Assembly (NCBI GenBank): GCA_900547315.1
Contig: URGI01000001.1
Span: forward strand, 1-64,000
Direction: 5' to 3'
DNA from: an uncultured Eubacteriales bacterium
Lineage (GTDB): Bacteria > Bacillota > Clostridia > Oscillospirales > Oscillospiraceae
DNA length: 64,000 bases
The first letter of the stretch is position 1, and every line of letters starts with the position of its first letter. This document shows positions 25,294 through 39,102 of this stretch, in pieces. A program made the translations under genes and the position numbers. The notes below the pieces were generated by a model. The model saw only the letters and a list, made by a program, of their open reading frames with translations. It was not told the DNA's origin and did not search any database.

Positions 25294-25875
25294 ATGGGTG
25301 AGAAGAAAATTGTCGGTCTGGCGCTGTGCGGGTCGTATTGCAGCTATGACAAGGTGTTCGCCGCGGCGGGGGTGCTTGCGGAGAAATACGAGCTGATACC
25401 GATCATGAGCGGCACCGCCGCCGCGACGGACAGCCGCTTCGGCATGGCGGAAGAGAATATGCGCAGGCTCGCCGAGCTGACGGGGCATGCCGACGTGGTG
25501 ACGACGATAGCCGCCGCCGAGCCGCTCGGCCCTGCAAGGCCGATGGATGCGCTGCTGATCGCGCCGTGCACCGGCAACACGCTTGCAAAGCTTGCTCACG
25601 GGATAACGGACAGCGCCGTGACGATGGCGGCAAAGGCGCACCTTCGCAACGGGCGGCCGCTCGTGCTTGCGATATCGACGAACGACGGGCTTTCCGGCTC
25701 GGCGGAAAACATCGCGCGGCTGCTGAACCGGAAGAACGTCTATTTCGTCCCATTCGGGCAGGACGATCCGGCGAAAAAGCCCTGCTCACTCCAGGCGGAT
25801 TTCAGCCTGATGTACGCAAGTGTGGAGGCGGCGATGGCGGGAGCACAGCTTCAGCCAATTTTGACTGCAAAATAA
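25294..25875 (+). CDS. dpsB: Dipicolinate synthase subunit B (flavoprotein)
   Basis: 193-aa flavoprotein-like subunit of dipicolinate synthase. GLALCGSYCSYDKVFAAAGVL at the N-terminus and LIAPCTGNTLAKLAHGITDSAVTMAAKAHLR (about 89-119) are the phosphopantothenoylcysteine-decarboxylase-like FMN fold of the family. NGRPLVLAISTNDGLSGSAENIARLL follows. It starts 2 bp after dpsA, so the two are translationally linked. No obvious terminator is seen before the lipoprotein gene, which has its own promoter. Confidence 0.93.
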   Translation: MGEKKIVGLALCGSYCSYDKVFAAAGVLAEKYELIPIMSGTAAATDSRFGMAEENMRRLAELTGHADVVTTIAAAEPLGPARPMDALLIAPCTGNTLAKLAHGITDSAVTMAAKAHLRNGRPLVLAISTNDGLSGSAENIARLLNRKNVYFVPFGQDDPAKKPCSLQADFSLMYASVEAAMAGAQLQPILTAK

Positions 25876-25888
25876 TGGCTTTGTGGCA

Positions 25889-25918
25889 TTGACAAGAAAT
25901 TATCCGGCATGTTACAAT
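25889..25918 (+). promoter_or_regulatory. Promoter of the lipoprotein gene
   Basis: TTGACA (25889-25894), 18-bp spacer, TACAAT (25913-25918). Confidence 0.65.
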
Positions 25919-25960
25919 TATAAGAGCGCGTTACCGATACGATAAAGCGGAGGAGAGAAA

Positions 25961-26518
25961 ATGAAGAAAAAGCTATGGATAATCGCTGTTGTGGCGATAC
26001 TCATCGTCGCGGTGCTGGCGTCTCTGGCGGCCTGCGGCAATCTGTTTTCCAAGAACGATGAGCCCGAGGAGCTGGAGGATGAGCTGACGGCGGAGGAGCC
26101 GGAAGCCGAGGAGACCGAGGAACCGGAAGCGACCGCACAGCCTGAGGAGCCGGAAGCCACGAAGACCCCGACGAGCACCGGCAGTGGCAGCAGACCCGGC
26201 GCAAGCACCGGCAATAAGCCCGGCAATTCCGGCAGAACCACTCCCGCACCCACGCCCGGCGCAGAACCCGATCCCGCACCGAGCACCGAGCCAGAACCCG
26301 GCACGGAGCCGACCCCCGCGCCCAGTCCGGACACTGAGCCGAACCCCGGCTACGATCCGACTCCCGCGCCCGATCAGAATAACGGCACTGGCAGCGATCT
26401 GGGGGATGCCATAAAGGACATCATCGACGAGTCTCATAAGCCCGGCAACGGCGACCTTGGCGGCGCAATCGGTGACCTGATAGGCACGATCATCGGCGGC
26501 GGCAGCGAGAAGCCCTGA
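25961..26518 (+). CDS. Predicted lipoprotein with Pro/Glu/Thr-rich linker
   Basis: 185-aa secreted protein of unknown function. A lysine-led signal peptide ends in a lipobox LAAC, with the lipidated residue Cys25. Next comes an acidic stretch (EEPEAEETEEPE), then a long low-complexity Pro/Thr/Glu/Gly linker (about 60-145). A short C-terminal segment DLGDAIKDIIDESHK...DLGGAIGDLIGTII looks amphipathic. No catalytic domain is visible. GGAGGAG precedes the ATG. The linker suggests a wall-spanning tether. A strong terminator follows. Confidence 0.75.
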   Translation: MKKKLWIIAVVAILIVAVLASLAACGNLFSKNDEPEELEDELTAEEPEAEETEEPEATAQPEEPEATKTPTSTGSGSRPGASTGNKPGNSGRTTPAPTPGAEPDPAPSTEPEPGTEPTPAPSPDTEPNPGYDPTPAPDQNNGTGSDLGDAIKDIIDESHKPGNGDLGGAIGDLIGTIIGGGSEKP

Positions 26519-26536
26519 GCACATAAAACAAGGTAA

Positions 26537-26572
26537 AACGATCCCGCATCACTTCTGTGATGCGGGATTTTG
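26537..26572. terminator. Terminator between the lipoprotein gene and pyrG
   Basis: ATCCCGCATCAC/GTGATGCGGGAT around TTCT, with TTTTG on the plus side and CGTTTTA on the minus side. It serves convergent transcripts. Confidence 0.75.
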
Positions 26573-26578
26573 CTATGT

Positions 26579-28276
<1,698 letters not shown>

Positions 28277-28312
28277 TCATGCAAAAAATACCGGTATTCA
28301 AATTACTGTGAT

Positions 28313-28341
28313 AGTATACAGCAGTTTTTTTGATTTGTCAA
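28313..28341 (-). promoter_or_regulatory. Promoter of pyrG
   Basis: Minus strand: TTGACA (28336-28341), 17-bp spacer, TATACT (28313-28318). Confidence 0.85.
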
Positions 28342-28352
28342 TACCGAAAATC

Positions 28353-28386
28353 GAAAAAATTTGGGCGGCCTGCAAGGCCGCCCAAA
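28353..28386 (-). terminator. Terminator of the pyruvate:ferredoxin oxidoreductase gene
   Basis: A GC-rich perfect stem TTTGGGCGGCC/GGCCGCCCAAA is followed on the minus strand by TTTTTTCG, just upstream of the pyrG -35. Confidence 0.85.
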
Positions 28387-28401
28387 TCGGGGTAACTGGG
28401 A

Positions 28402-32040
<3,639 letters not shown>

Positions 32041-32104
32041 TTCTATTTTCATCTCCATTAAAAATATTTGCCATTGCCTGTCTTTGTCCTGTACAGACAT
32101 ATTC

Positions 32105-32133
32105 AATATAACATTAAAACGACAAAATGTAAA
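32105..32133 (-). promoter_or_regulatory. Promoter of the PFOR gene
   Basis: Minus strand: TTTACA (32128-32133), 17-bp spacer, TATATT (32105-32110). Confidence 0.65.
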
Positions 32134-32249
32134 CAGATCATCGGAGTAAAATTAGTGCAAAAATACACGTTTGAGCCGCCTGACTGACATATTTGTAGGA
32201 ATGACCAAAAGATATCCGCATTTCGGACGCCGCGCGGAAGAAATTGTTC

Positions 32250-32278
32250 TTGTGTTTGCGGGAAATTTATATTATAAT
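32250..32278 (+). promoter_or_regulatory. Promoter of asp23-fakA
   Basis: TTGTGT (32250-32255), 17-bp spacer, TATAAT (32273-32278). Confidence 0.65.
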
Positions 32279-32336
32279 CATACATCGGCCATGATTTCCG
32301 GCCGATAAATAACAAACGGGAAGGAACTCGTATCTT

Positions 32337-32687
32337 ATGGTGAATATAACTAACGACATCGGAACCATCAGCATCACCAGCGAGGTCTTTACGAATCTTG
32401 CCGGAGACGCCGCGACAAGCTGCTTTGGCGTCAAGGGAATGGTGGCGTGCAGCAAGGAAGGCGGCCCATGGCAGCTCCTGCGCCGTGAGTCCATGTCGAA
32501 GGGCATCGTGGTGCACTTTGACGATGAGGGCGGCGTTTCGCTGGAGCTTCACATAGGAGTCGACCGCGGGGTCAACTTCAGCGCGGTCTCCCGCAGCATC
32601 ATGAACGAAGTGAGCTACAAGCTCGCCAAGTCCACCGGCATACCCGTAAAGAGCGTGGATGTTTATATAGATACAATTATCGGGTAA
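32337..32687 (+). CDS. Asp23/Gls24 family protein (YloU-like)
   Basis: 116-aa member of the Asp23/Gls24 family, shown by DIGTISITSEVFTNLAGDAATSCFGVKGM at the N-terminus and SVDVYIDTIIG at the C-terminus. Small YloU-type members are encoded next to fakA/yloV across Firmicutes and are linked to envelope and fatty-acid homeostasis. It lies 26 bp upstream of the DAK-domain gene. GGAAGGA precedes the ATG. Confidence 0.9.
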   Translation: MVNITNDIGTISITSEVFTNLAGDAATSCFGVKGMVACSKEGGPWQLLRRESMSKGIVVHFDDEGGVSLELHIGVDRGVNFSAVSRSIMNEVSYKLAKSTGIPVKSVDVYIDTIIG

Positions 32688-32713
32688 GCCAGCTTGCCCC
32701 GGAGGTGTTTCAC

Positions 32714-34402
32714 TTGAGAGAATATATTGACGCTGCGGCGTTCAAGGAAATGATGCTCTGCGCGGACGCCGCGCTCAGCGACAATATTCAGATAATCAAC
32801 GATCTTAACGTTTTCCCCGTCCCCGACGGCGATACCGGCACCAACATGAGCCTTACCATGAACAGCGCCGCCGCCGAGCTAAGGAAAAAGAGCTTCGACG
32901 CAATCGACGCCGCGGCCTCCTGCGTCGCATCCGCGCTGCTGCGCGGCGCGCGCGGCAACTCCGGCGTTATCCTGTCGCTGCTGTTCCGCGGTATATCCCG
33001 CCGCCTCAAGGGCATCGAGACCGCGGGCGCGGCGGAATTCGCCGGCGCGCTGTCCGACGGTGTCGACGCGGCATACAAGGCCGTTATGAAGCCCGCGGAG
33101 GGCACCATACTCACCGTCTCCCGCCTTGCCGCTGCCGCAGCCGTAGAGGCCGCGAATGCGGGCGCAAGCCTTGAAAGCGCGCTTGAGTGCGCGATCAGAG
33201 CGGGCGAAGAGGCGCTGGAGGACACCGTGAATCTCAACCCCGTGCTGAAGAAGGCCGGAGTTGTGGACGCGGGCGGCATGGGCTTTATGACGATACTCAA
33301 GGCGATGCTCGCCTCCCTGCGCGGCGAGGTCACGGCTCCCGTGAGCGCCGCGAAGCCGAAGGCTCCGGTCGAGGAGAAGACTGCGTTCGAGGTGTTCGAC
33401 ACCGAGGACATCACCTTCGCGTTCGACACGGTGTACATCGTCCGCAAGAACGACCCCGACGTCGATCTCGACCCGCTGCGCGCCTACCTCAACAGCATAG
33501 GCGACTCGCTGGTCATCGGCGAGGACGACGAGTCCTTCAAGGTTCACGTCCATACGAACATCCCCGGCGACGCGCTCAACGAGTCGCAGAAGTACGGTGC
33601 GCTGGAGCTTGCGAAGATAGAGAACATGCGCACCCAGCACGACGATATACTCGCCGGTAAGAAGGCGCAGACTACGGACGATCTGGAGCAGATCGAAGCC
33701 GAGCTTGAAGCCGCCGAGCACGAGGAGAAGATCGCCGCGCCGGAGAAGGAATACGGCGTCGTCGCGGTCTGCGCGGGCGCGGGCATGGAAGCACTGTTTC
33801 AGGAGCTGGGAGCCGACGCGATAGTGACCGGCGGCCAGACCATGAACCCCTCCACGAACGACATTCTCAAGGAGATAAACCGCACTCCGGCCTCGACCGT
33901 ATTCGTGTTCCCCAACAACAAGAACATCATCATGGCGGCGGAGCAGTGCGTGCCGCTGACGGAGAAAAAGGTCGTCGTCATGCCGACCAAGACCGTGCCG
34001 CAGGGCATCTCCGCGCTGCTGAACTTCAACCCCGAAAACAGCGAGGAGCAGCTTGAGGCGGATATGAAGGAGGCCATCTCCCACGTCCACACCGCTATGG
34101 TGACTTATGCTGCACGCGACTCCGATTTTGACGGCCACATCATCCATGCGGGCGAATACCTCGCGCTGATGGACGGCGCGCTGCTCGGCAGCTATACGAA
34201 CATCAAGACCCTGTTCAAGGAGCTGAGCTGGGCGTTTGACGAGATCGCGCCCGAGTTCATCACCGTGTACTACGGCGAGGACGTGCAGGAGGACGATGCG
34301 CAGGAGGCGGCCAAGACCATTATCGACTGCTTCCCCGACGCGGAGGTAAGCGTAGTTTCCGGCGGCCAGCCCGTGTACTACTACATGATCTCCGTTGAAT
34401 AA
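32714..34402 (+). CDS. fakA: DAK2-domain fatty acid kinase subunit FakA-like (YloV)
   Basis: In this family FakA phosphorylates exogenous fatty acids bound to a FakB (DegV-type) partner. The 562-aa protein has an N-terminal DAK2 domain with NVFPVPDGDTGTNMS (about 33-47) and RGARGNSGVILS. A middle region follows, then a C-terminal segment with TGGQTMNPSTNDILKEIN and VFVFPNNKNI. The likely start is TTG at 32714, six bases after GGAGGTG; a GTG at 32705 overlaps that site. No fakB is in the window. It is co-transcribed with the asp23-like gene. Confidence 0.9.
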   Translation: MREYIDAAAFKEMMLCADAALSDNIQIINDLNVFPVPDGDTGTNMSLTMNSAAAELRKKSFDAIDAAASCVASALLRGARGNSGVILSLLFRGISRRLKGIETAGAAEFAGALSDGVDAAYKAVMKPAEGTILTVSRLAAAAAVEAANAGASLESALECAIRAGEEALEDTVNLNPVLKKAGVVDAGGMGFMTILKAMLASLRGEVTAPVSAAKPKAPVEEKTAFEVFDTEDITFAFDTVYIVRKNDPDVDLDPLRAYLNSIGDSLVIGEDDESFKVHVHTNIPGDALNESQKYGALELAKIENMRTQHDDILAGKKAQTTDDLEQIEAELEAAEHEEKIAAPEKEYGVVAVCAGAGMEALFQELGADAIVTGGQTMNPSTNDILKEINRTPASTVFVFPNNKNIIMAAEQCVPLTEKKVVVMPTKTVPQGISALLNFNPENSEEQLEADMKEAISHVHTAMVTYAARDSDFDGHIIHAGEYLALMDGALLGSYTNIKTLFKELSWAFDEIAPEFITVYYGEDVQEDDAQEAAKTIIDCFPDAEVSVVSGGQPVYYYMISVE

Positions 34403-34419
34403 ATATTAATATTGATATA

Positions 34420-34454
34420 AAAAGGTTCCTGACGCACTGTCGGGAACCTTTTTT
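34420..34454. terminator. Bidirectional terminator after fakA
   Basis: AAAAGGTTCC/GGAACCTTTT with an inner GAC/GTC pair and a T-tract. It lies between convergent fakA and the cell-wall hydrolase gene. Confidence 0.8.
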
Positions 34455-34455
34455 G

Positions 34456-35046
34456 TCACCAATATAATTCCGGATGCATGCTGGAGCAGAAGTATGTATA
34501 GCCAAGCTCGCTGTCGAAGTACGCGGAATAGACCCCGCCGCCCTGAACAAAGTTTGCCTGAAACACGACCCACGGCTCCATCAGGCGCTCGCCCTCGAGC
34601 AGCCGCCGCGCGGCGTTGACGCACTCCTCCGTCGGCATGAGCACGTACGCAAATTCAAAGGTATCGACCTCCTGATACTGCCCCGGCTCGTACACGACGT
34701 CATGGATGCTGTCCGGAAACTCCGGTGATGCGACGCGGTTGAGCACGACCTCGCCTACGCACATGCGCCAGTCGTCGCTGAGCTGCGGGCTGCCCGCCTC
34801 GGCGCAGATTATCTTCGCCAGCAGAAACAGCTCGTCAAAATCCAGCTTCGTCTCTCCGGTAAGCTCGATGTCGATCTGCTCGTTGCGGCATATCGCGGCG
34901 GCGCGTCCGGCCTCAATGTCGCCGACCTCCGCCGCGTGCAGCATGATGGAGAGGTAGTCCACCTTCGGGTCGTAATCTGCGTGCCCGGGCGGACTGAGGG
35001 CGAGCATGAGCGCCAGTGCCAGCAGTGCTGAGATAAGCTTTTTCAT
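34456..35046 (-). CDS. SleB-type cell-wall hydrolase
   Basis: 196-aa exported protein with a signal peptide (KKLISALLALALMLALSPPGHA) and a hydrolase_2/SleB domain. The domain runs from LAKIICAEAGSPQLSDDWRMCVGEVVLNRVAS (about 92-123) through PGQYQEVDTFEF, and ends with VFQANFVQGGGVYSAYF. SleB domains are lytic transglycosylases acting on spore cortex or wall peptidoglycan. The short form without a peptidoglycan-binding repeat resembles CwlJ-like proteins. The start at 35046 has AGGAGG upstream; a longer frame to 35166 lacks one. It could act in germination, but a vegetative role is possible. Confidence 0.85.
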   Translation of the reverse strand: MKKLISALLALALMLALSPPGHADYDPKVDYLSIMLHAAEVGDIEAGRAAAICRNEQIDIELTGETKLDFDELFLLAKIICAEAGSPQLSDDWRMCVGEVVLNRVASPEFPDSIHDVVYEPGQYQEVDTFEFAYVLMPTEECVNAARRLLEGERLMEPWVVFQANFVQGGGVYSAYFDSELGYTYFCSSMHPELYW

Positions 35047-35177
35047 TTCGTTTCCTCCTATACTGTGCGTACAGTATAGCGGCAGACAGCCGGGAAACTT
35101 GTCGCAACCGGACTTTACGGGAAATAAAAATTTTCCGGAGCGCGGCGGGAAAAGAAAAAGCCGCATAAAGTGTGAAA

Positions 35178-35218
35178 ATCCGCCTGATTTCGAGCTTTCA
35201 GCCCAAAATCAGGCGGAT
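35178..35218 (-). terminator. Terminator of the VanZ-like gene
   Basis: A 13-bp perfect stem ATCCGCCTGATTT/AAATCAGGCGGAT is followed on the minus strand by TTTTC. Confidence 0.7.
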
Positions 35219-35237
35219 CGTATTCTCTACCCGCTTA

Positions 35238-36590
35238 TCAGAACGCGGGGAGGAGTATAGTTGCGACGCCGCCGTTTATGACGGCTTCGATGGAGTACAT
35301 CGGCCGGTAGAAGTTCTTGGAGTCACCTGCGTAGACGATATTGACCGTGCGGCACTGCACCTCGTCTATCTCACTGGAGATCATTACGCCGCCAGTGCAG
35401 ATGAATTCGCCGCGGCGTATGAGCCGGGCCACGCCGTCGGCGCTGAGGGTGTATTCCTCGCCGAGCGGGAGCATGGTGTACAGCTCATAATCGAGGTATT
35501 CGAGACGGCCGTCGTGTACACTGAAATTGACGCTGCCGTTATAGATCTCATCGCCGCTGTGCAGAAAATCGGCGGTGAGGCGGTATTCGTCGTCGTCGGC
35601 GATCTCGCGCGTGAGACCGGCGGGCAGCGGGCGGCCGATGCTGTCAAGCAGCTTGTACACAAGCTCAAACGGATCGGAACCGCTGCTCTCGCCGCCGCTG
35701 TACAGCGTGAAGTTGAAGGTCGCGTCGTTATAGCACCACAGCAGCGCCTGCGCGTCGGTCGAGCGGTAGAGCAGCACGGAGTCGTACGCGCTCTTATAGC
35801 TGCGGTCGCGGGTGAAGCCGAGCGCGGAGAACACGTCGTCCGCGGCGGCGTCCGTGCTGCCGGACGGAGCGGCGAGCGAATAGAGCTCAAGCTTTGATGG
35901 CAACATGTCCGCAATCATCGAGCAGTCCACGGCGGCGCGCTTCACTTCGTAGGGGCTGCCGGTCTCGCAGGGGAGGTAGCCGTATGGCCGTGCGGAATAG
36001 GAGATGAGCAGCGCCGCAGTCAGCGCCACGGGGACGGCGGTCTCGACGTAATGCCAGACGTTCCGCCTGCCGCCGCAGCGGGACGGGAATATCATCGCGC
36101 ACAGCCCGCAGCCGAACAGCGCGCCGAGCATGCCGAGGATCGGGCGGTCAATGTCGAACGCCCCGTAGCCGAAGAGCAGATGAAGCCCCTCGAGCGCCAG
36201 CGCGTATACAAGAGAGAAGAGCGGGATAAAATATTGCAGCGGCCTGCGGCGGATGACCAGCATCAGCAGGAAGCCGAAGGGCACGAACAGGCCGGAGGTC
36301 AGCACTATGAGCTGCGACAGGCTCACTCCGGTGTCGGCTACGGCGGAATAGATGCTGCGCAGGGGGTAGAGGTTCACGTCGTTCTCCCCGCTGTGTCCGG
36401 TCGTGAAGAGTATCGTGCTGAGAGATATCAGATACCACAGCGTCACGAACCACAGCGCCTGCCGCTTCGGGGAAACGCCGCTCCGCTTGCGCACGGCAAG
36501 GCAGGATATCAGAAAAATACCCGAACAGAGAACCAACGCCGAGAGGCAGAGACTCGCATATGTATATAGATATGTTCCGAAAGCAGACAT
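35238..36590 (-). CDS. VanZ-like membrane domain fused to a large extracytoplasmic domain
   Basis: 450-aa protein. The N-terminal 200 residues form about six membrane segments with VanZ-like features: VNLYPLRSIYS, LFVPFGFLLMLV and EGLHLLFGYGAFDIDRPILGMLGALFG. The remaining 250 residues (YLPCETGSPYEVKRAAVDCSMI to the end) look like a soluble, extracytoplasmic domain rich in Tyr, Asp and beta-strand-like stretches, which I do not recognise. VanZ proteins are linked to glycopeptide tolerance, but most family members are uncharacterised and no resistance should be assumed. The start at 36590 is chosen since GGAG lies 6 bases before it. Confidence 0.6.
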   Translation of the reverse strand: MSAFGTYLYTYASLCLSALVLCSGIFLISCLAVRKRSGVSPKRQALWFVTLWYLISLSTILFTTGHSGENDVNLYPLRSIYSAVADTGVSLSQLIVLTSGLFVPFGFLLMLVIRRRPLQYFIPLFSLVYALALEGLHLLFGYGAFDIDRPILGMLGALFGCGLCAMIFPSRCGGRRNVWHYVETAVPVALTAALLISYSARPYGYLPCETGSPYEVKRAAVDCSMIADMLPSKLELYSLAAPSGSTDAAADDVFSALGFTRDRSYKSAYDSVLLYRSTDAQALLWCYNDATFNFTLYSGGESSGSDPFELVYKLLDSIGRPLPAGLTREIADDDEYRLTADFLHSGDEIYNGSVNFSVHDGRLEYLDYELYTMLPLGEEYTLSADGVARLIRRGEFICTGGVMISSEIDEVQCRTVNIVYAGDSKNFYRPMYSIEAVINGGVATILLPAF

Positions 36591-36627
36591 AAGTTTCTCC
36601 AAATGCAGATGATGCCCTTGTTAACTG

Positions 36628-36657
36628 ATAATATTATTGTACACCACTTTTTATCAA
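36628..36657 (-). promoter_or_regulatory. Candidate promoter of the VanZ-like gene
   Basis: Minus strand: TTGATA (36652-36657), 18-bp spacer, TATTAT (36628-36633). Confidence 0.5.
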
Positions 36658-36876
36658 AATTGGTCGAATTTAAGCAATCTTTAGATTTGAAATGCAATTT
36701 TGGCGTAATGCACAAGTCAATGGCCGCGTATACTTATATATACGGAAAAGCTGTGGAATTGTTGCAGCATCCGGTCGAAAAAGCAAAATCAGCATTTTCG
36801 ACAAAAATCAGCGCGCGATTTTGTGCATGGTATTGAGCGCCGCTCATGTGATATACCAAAACGGGATATAATTAAT
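36658..36876. other. AT-rich intergenic region without a gene
   Basis: Between the divergent VanZ-like and XRE genes. It contains the near-palindrome GTATACTTATATATAC (around 36729) and a -10-like TATAAT (36867-36872) for the XRE gene. No credible open frame or RNA gene is seen. Confidence 0.5.
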
Positions 36877-36891
36877 ATACCAGTTTGGTAT
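36877..36891 (+). promoter_or_regulatory. Palindromic operator of the XRE gene
   Basis: ATACCAGTTTGGTAT, a perfect 6-bp inverted repeat with a 3-bp spacer, lies just after a TATAAT. A related half-site ATACCAAA lies 23 bp upstream (36853-36860). Autorepression by the encoded XRE protein is likely. Confidence 0.5.
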
Positions 36892-36913
36892 GCTCATGTC
36901 AAGAGGTGGGCAT

Positions 36914-37120
36914 ATGAGATTAAAGGCGCTGAGAGAAAAACGGGGGATATCCCAGCTGAAGCTTGCAATGGACCTGGGGCTGAATCAGAACAGCATAAGC
37001 AGGTACGAATCCGGCGCGAGGGAGGCGGATTACAAGACGCTGATCGCGCTGGCAGATTATTTTGACGTGTCGATAGACTATCTCCTTGAGCGGACGGACA
37101 AACCCAAAATGAACCGGTGA
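36914..37120 (+). CDS. Small XRE-family transcriptional regulator
   Basis: 68-aa DNA-binding protein consisting almost only of a helix-turn-helix: RLKALREKRGISQLKLAMDLGLNQNSISRYESGAREADYKTL. A C-terminal DYFDVSIDYLLERTD is typical of Cro/C1-type repressors. The start at 36914 has AGAGGTGG upstream; an in-frame upstream extension is rejected on that basis. It is preceded by its own palindromic operator. No target operon is obvious beyond its own promoter. Confidence 0.85.
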   Translation: MRLKALREKRGISQLKLAMDLGLNQNSISRYESGAREADYKTLIALADYFDVSIDYLLERTDKPKMNR

Positions 37121-37283
37121 GGGCTTTTCCGGACGGCAGAGAATTTTACTGAATAAAGGAATTCGGACAAGTCCTCGGCGGCGCGCCGTGGGCTTGTCCG
37201 ATTAAGCAAGCAGAGCAAAAAAGTGTTGCGGGTTGAGGATGTGTAGAGTTTGTATAATATAGCTTTTTCGCCCATATCGCTTT

Positions 37284-37310
37284 AACAGCATTATCCATTA
37301 TAATGCTGTT
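37284..37310 (+). promoter_or_regulatory. Palindrome overlapping a -10 element upstream of the second XRE gene
   Basis: AACAGCATTA and TAATGCTGTT form a perfect 10-bp inverted repeat. A TATAAT (37299-37304) lies inside it, so a bound protein would block the promoter. Confidence 0.45.
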
Positions 37311-37367
37311 GGATGGTTCATGTCAACAACTTCATTACATAAACTAATGCAGAGAGGTGGAGTTGAC

Positions 37368-37709
37368 ATGCCGGAAAAGAAAGATCTGAATGTATTGATA
37401 GGGACGAATATCCGTCAGGCGCGGGAGGCCGCGGGCTTTACGCAGGAAAAGTTTTCGGAGATGATAGGCATCGGCCCGAAGAGCCTGTCGGCGATAGAGC
37501 GCGGCACGGTCGGCATATCGCTTGCGGCGCTGAAGCGGGTGTGCTCGACGCTGTCAGTATCTAGCGACTCGATAATTTTCGGGCACACCGAGGAGAACGA
37601 CGTCTCGGCGCTGACGGCGCGGCTGGCGCTGCTGACCGAGGAGGAGTTCAGGCTATGCAGCGAGATAATCTGCAAGCTGCTTGAGGCGCTACAGCACGGA
37701 AAAGGCTGA
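37368..37709 (+). CDS. XRE-family transcriptional regulator
   Basis: 113-aa regulator with one N-terminal helix-turn-helix: LIGTNIRQAREAAGFTQEKFSEMIGIGPKSLSAIERG (about residues 9-45). A helical C-terminal half (ALTARLALLTEEEFRLCSEIICKLLEAL) probably serves dimerisation. The start at 37368 follows AGAGGTGGAG; an upstream in-frame start at 37320 lacks a site. A palindrome over the -10 region suggests autoregulation. It is convergent with the M20 gene across a perfect terminator. Confidence 0.85.
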   Translation: MPEKKDLNVLIGTNIRQAREAAGFTQEKFSEMIGIGPKSLSAIERGTVGISLAALKRVCSTLSVSSDSIIFGHTEENDVSALTARLALLTEEEFRLCSEIICKLLEALQHGKG

Positions 37710-37750
37710 AAAAACACCGGCGTGTTGAAAAGCAACACGCCGGTGTTTTT
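37710..37750. terminator. Bidirectional terminator with perfect 18-bp stem
   Basis: AAAAACACCGGCGTGTTG and its exact complement around AAAAG. It serves both the XRE gene and the convergent amidohydrolase gene, whose stop is 3 bp away. Confidence 0.9.
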
Positions 37751-37753
37751 AAG

Positions 37754-38926
37754 TTATAAATTGTCCTGCGCCGAAAATACCGACTGCGCGAGCAACGCCG
37801 CGCCGCATACCGGCGTGTCATGCGCGGCATGGAACATCGGGTTGTGCCATAGGTAGGGCTTCTCTCCGGGGACGCCGGAGCCGAGAAAATAGAAGAAGGA
37901 GGGGACGCCCTCGCTCAGCAGCGAGAAATCCTCCGACGCCATGTTCACGGAGGGAACCTTTACGTTTTCCACCCCGAATACCGCGGCGCCCGCGTCCGAC
38001 GCGGCCTTCAGCAGCGACTCGCTGTTGAAAACTCCGCGCGTGATCGGTATCAGCTCAAGCTCACAGGCGCAGCCGAATTCCTCCGCGGTGCCGTGCGCCA
38101 TAAGCTCAACACGCTTGAGGATGCGCTCGCGCACGTCCTCTTCAAGACTGCGGATGTTGCCGGTTATCTCGGCGTCGTCGATCGTGGTGGTGAACGGCGT
38201 ACCGGACTGGATGGAGCACACGGTCAGCACGGCGGACTCAAGTGGGCCGACATTGCGGCTTATGATAGTCTCAAGCGACATGACGAGGCTGGCGATGGCC
38301 ACCGTCGGGTCGACATTTTTCTGCGGCGTGCTCGTATGGCCGCTTTTGCCGATGAACTTAATGCGGAAGCCATCTTTGAACGACATGAGCGGCCCGGCCT
38401 TGACGCCGACGGTGCCGACAGGCAGCTCCGGCAGATTGTGCAGCCCGAAAACGGCGCTGGGCTTGTACTGCGAAAAGACGTTGTGCTCAAGCATGTACTT
38501 TGCGCCCTTGAGCTTTTCCTCCGCCGGCTGGAACACAAAGAGCACGTTCGCGCGAAGCTCGTCCCGGTGCGCGCTCAGCAGCATCGCCGCGCCGAGCAGC
38601 CCCGCCGTATGGGTGTCGTGCCCGCAGCCGTGCATGACTCCGGGCGTGAGGGATTTGTCCGGCCGGTCATATTCCTCGTGCTGCACGATAGCGTCGATGT
38701 CCGCGCGCAGCGCGATGGTCGCGTCCCCGCGGCCGCGGAGCAGCCCCACGACGCCGGTCTCAAGACCAAGGTCAAGTATCTCAATGCCGAGCTTCTCAAG
38801 CTGGGCGCGGATGATGGCGCTGGTGCGCTTTTCCTCAAAGCTCAGCTCAGGATGGGCGTGAAGGTCGGCAGTAATCGAATAAATCTGTTCGGAATAGTGT
38901 TTTTTTGCCTCTTCAAGAAGGTTCAA
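37754..38926 (-). CDS. M20 family amidohydrolase (N-acyl amino acid hydrolase type)
   Basis: 390-aa zinc peptidase-like hydrolase of the M20D/HipO-AbgB group, which releases amino acids from N-acyl (hippurate, acetyl, indole-acyl) conjugates. Metal-site motifs are MHGCGHDTHTAGLLG (about residues 99-113) and FQPAEEKLKGAKYM (about 133-146); DLHAHPELSFEE is at the N-terminus. The start codon is TTG at 38926 with AGGAG upstream. It is divergent from the LacI regulator by about 230 bp. It is not part of the plus-strand cluster but might share its control, since an operator lies in between. Confidence 0.88.
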   Translation of the reverse strand: MNLLEEAKKHYSEQIYSITADLHAHPELSFEEKRTSAIIRAQLEKLGIEILDLGLETGVVGLLRGRGDATIALRADIDAIVQHEEYDRPDKSLTPGVMHGCGHDTHTAGLLGAAMLLSAHRDELRANVLFVFQPAEEKLKGAKYMLEHNVFSQYKPSAVFGLHNLPELPVGTVGVKAGPLMSFKDGFRIKFIGKSGHTSTPQKNVDPTVAIASLVMSLETIISRNVGPLESAVLTVCSIQSGTPFTTTIDDAEITGNIRSLEEDVRERILKRVELMAHGTAEEFGCACELELIPITRGVFNSESLLKAASDAGAAVFGVENVKVPSVNMASEDFSLLSEGVPSFFYFLGSGVPGEKPYLWHNPMFHAAHDTPVCGAALLAQSVFSAQDNL

Positions 38927-39048
38927 AAGTCGTCACTCCTTTCCCCACAACTCTTTAAGTATAAAATTTGCCGTCGGAAAACACAAGAGAAAAAATAAAA
39001 ATCGCGAAATGACCAAAAATCTATCGAAAATTCTGTACATAGTGTCAA

Positions 39049-39077
39049 TTGCAAATAGACAAAAACATGTTTATTAT
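39049..39077 (+). promoter_or_regulatory. Promoter of the LacI-family gene
   Basis: TTGCAA (39049-39054), 17-bp spacer, TATTAT (39072-39077). Confidence 0.65.
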
Positions 39078-39102
39078 ATATCTTGAAAAAAGTCATAGGG
39101 AA

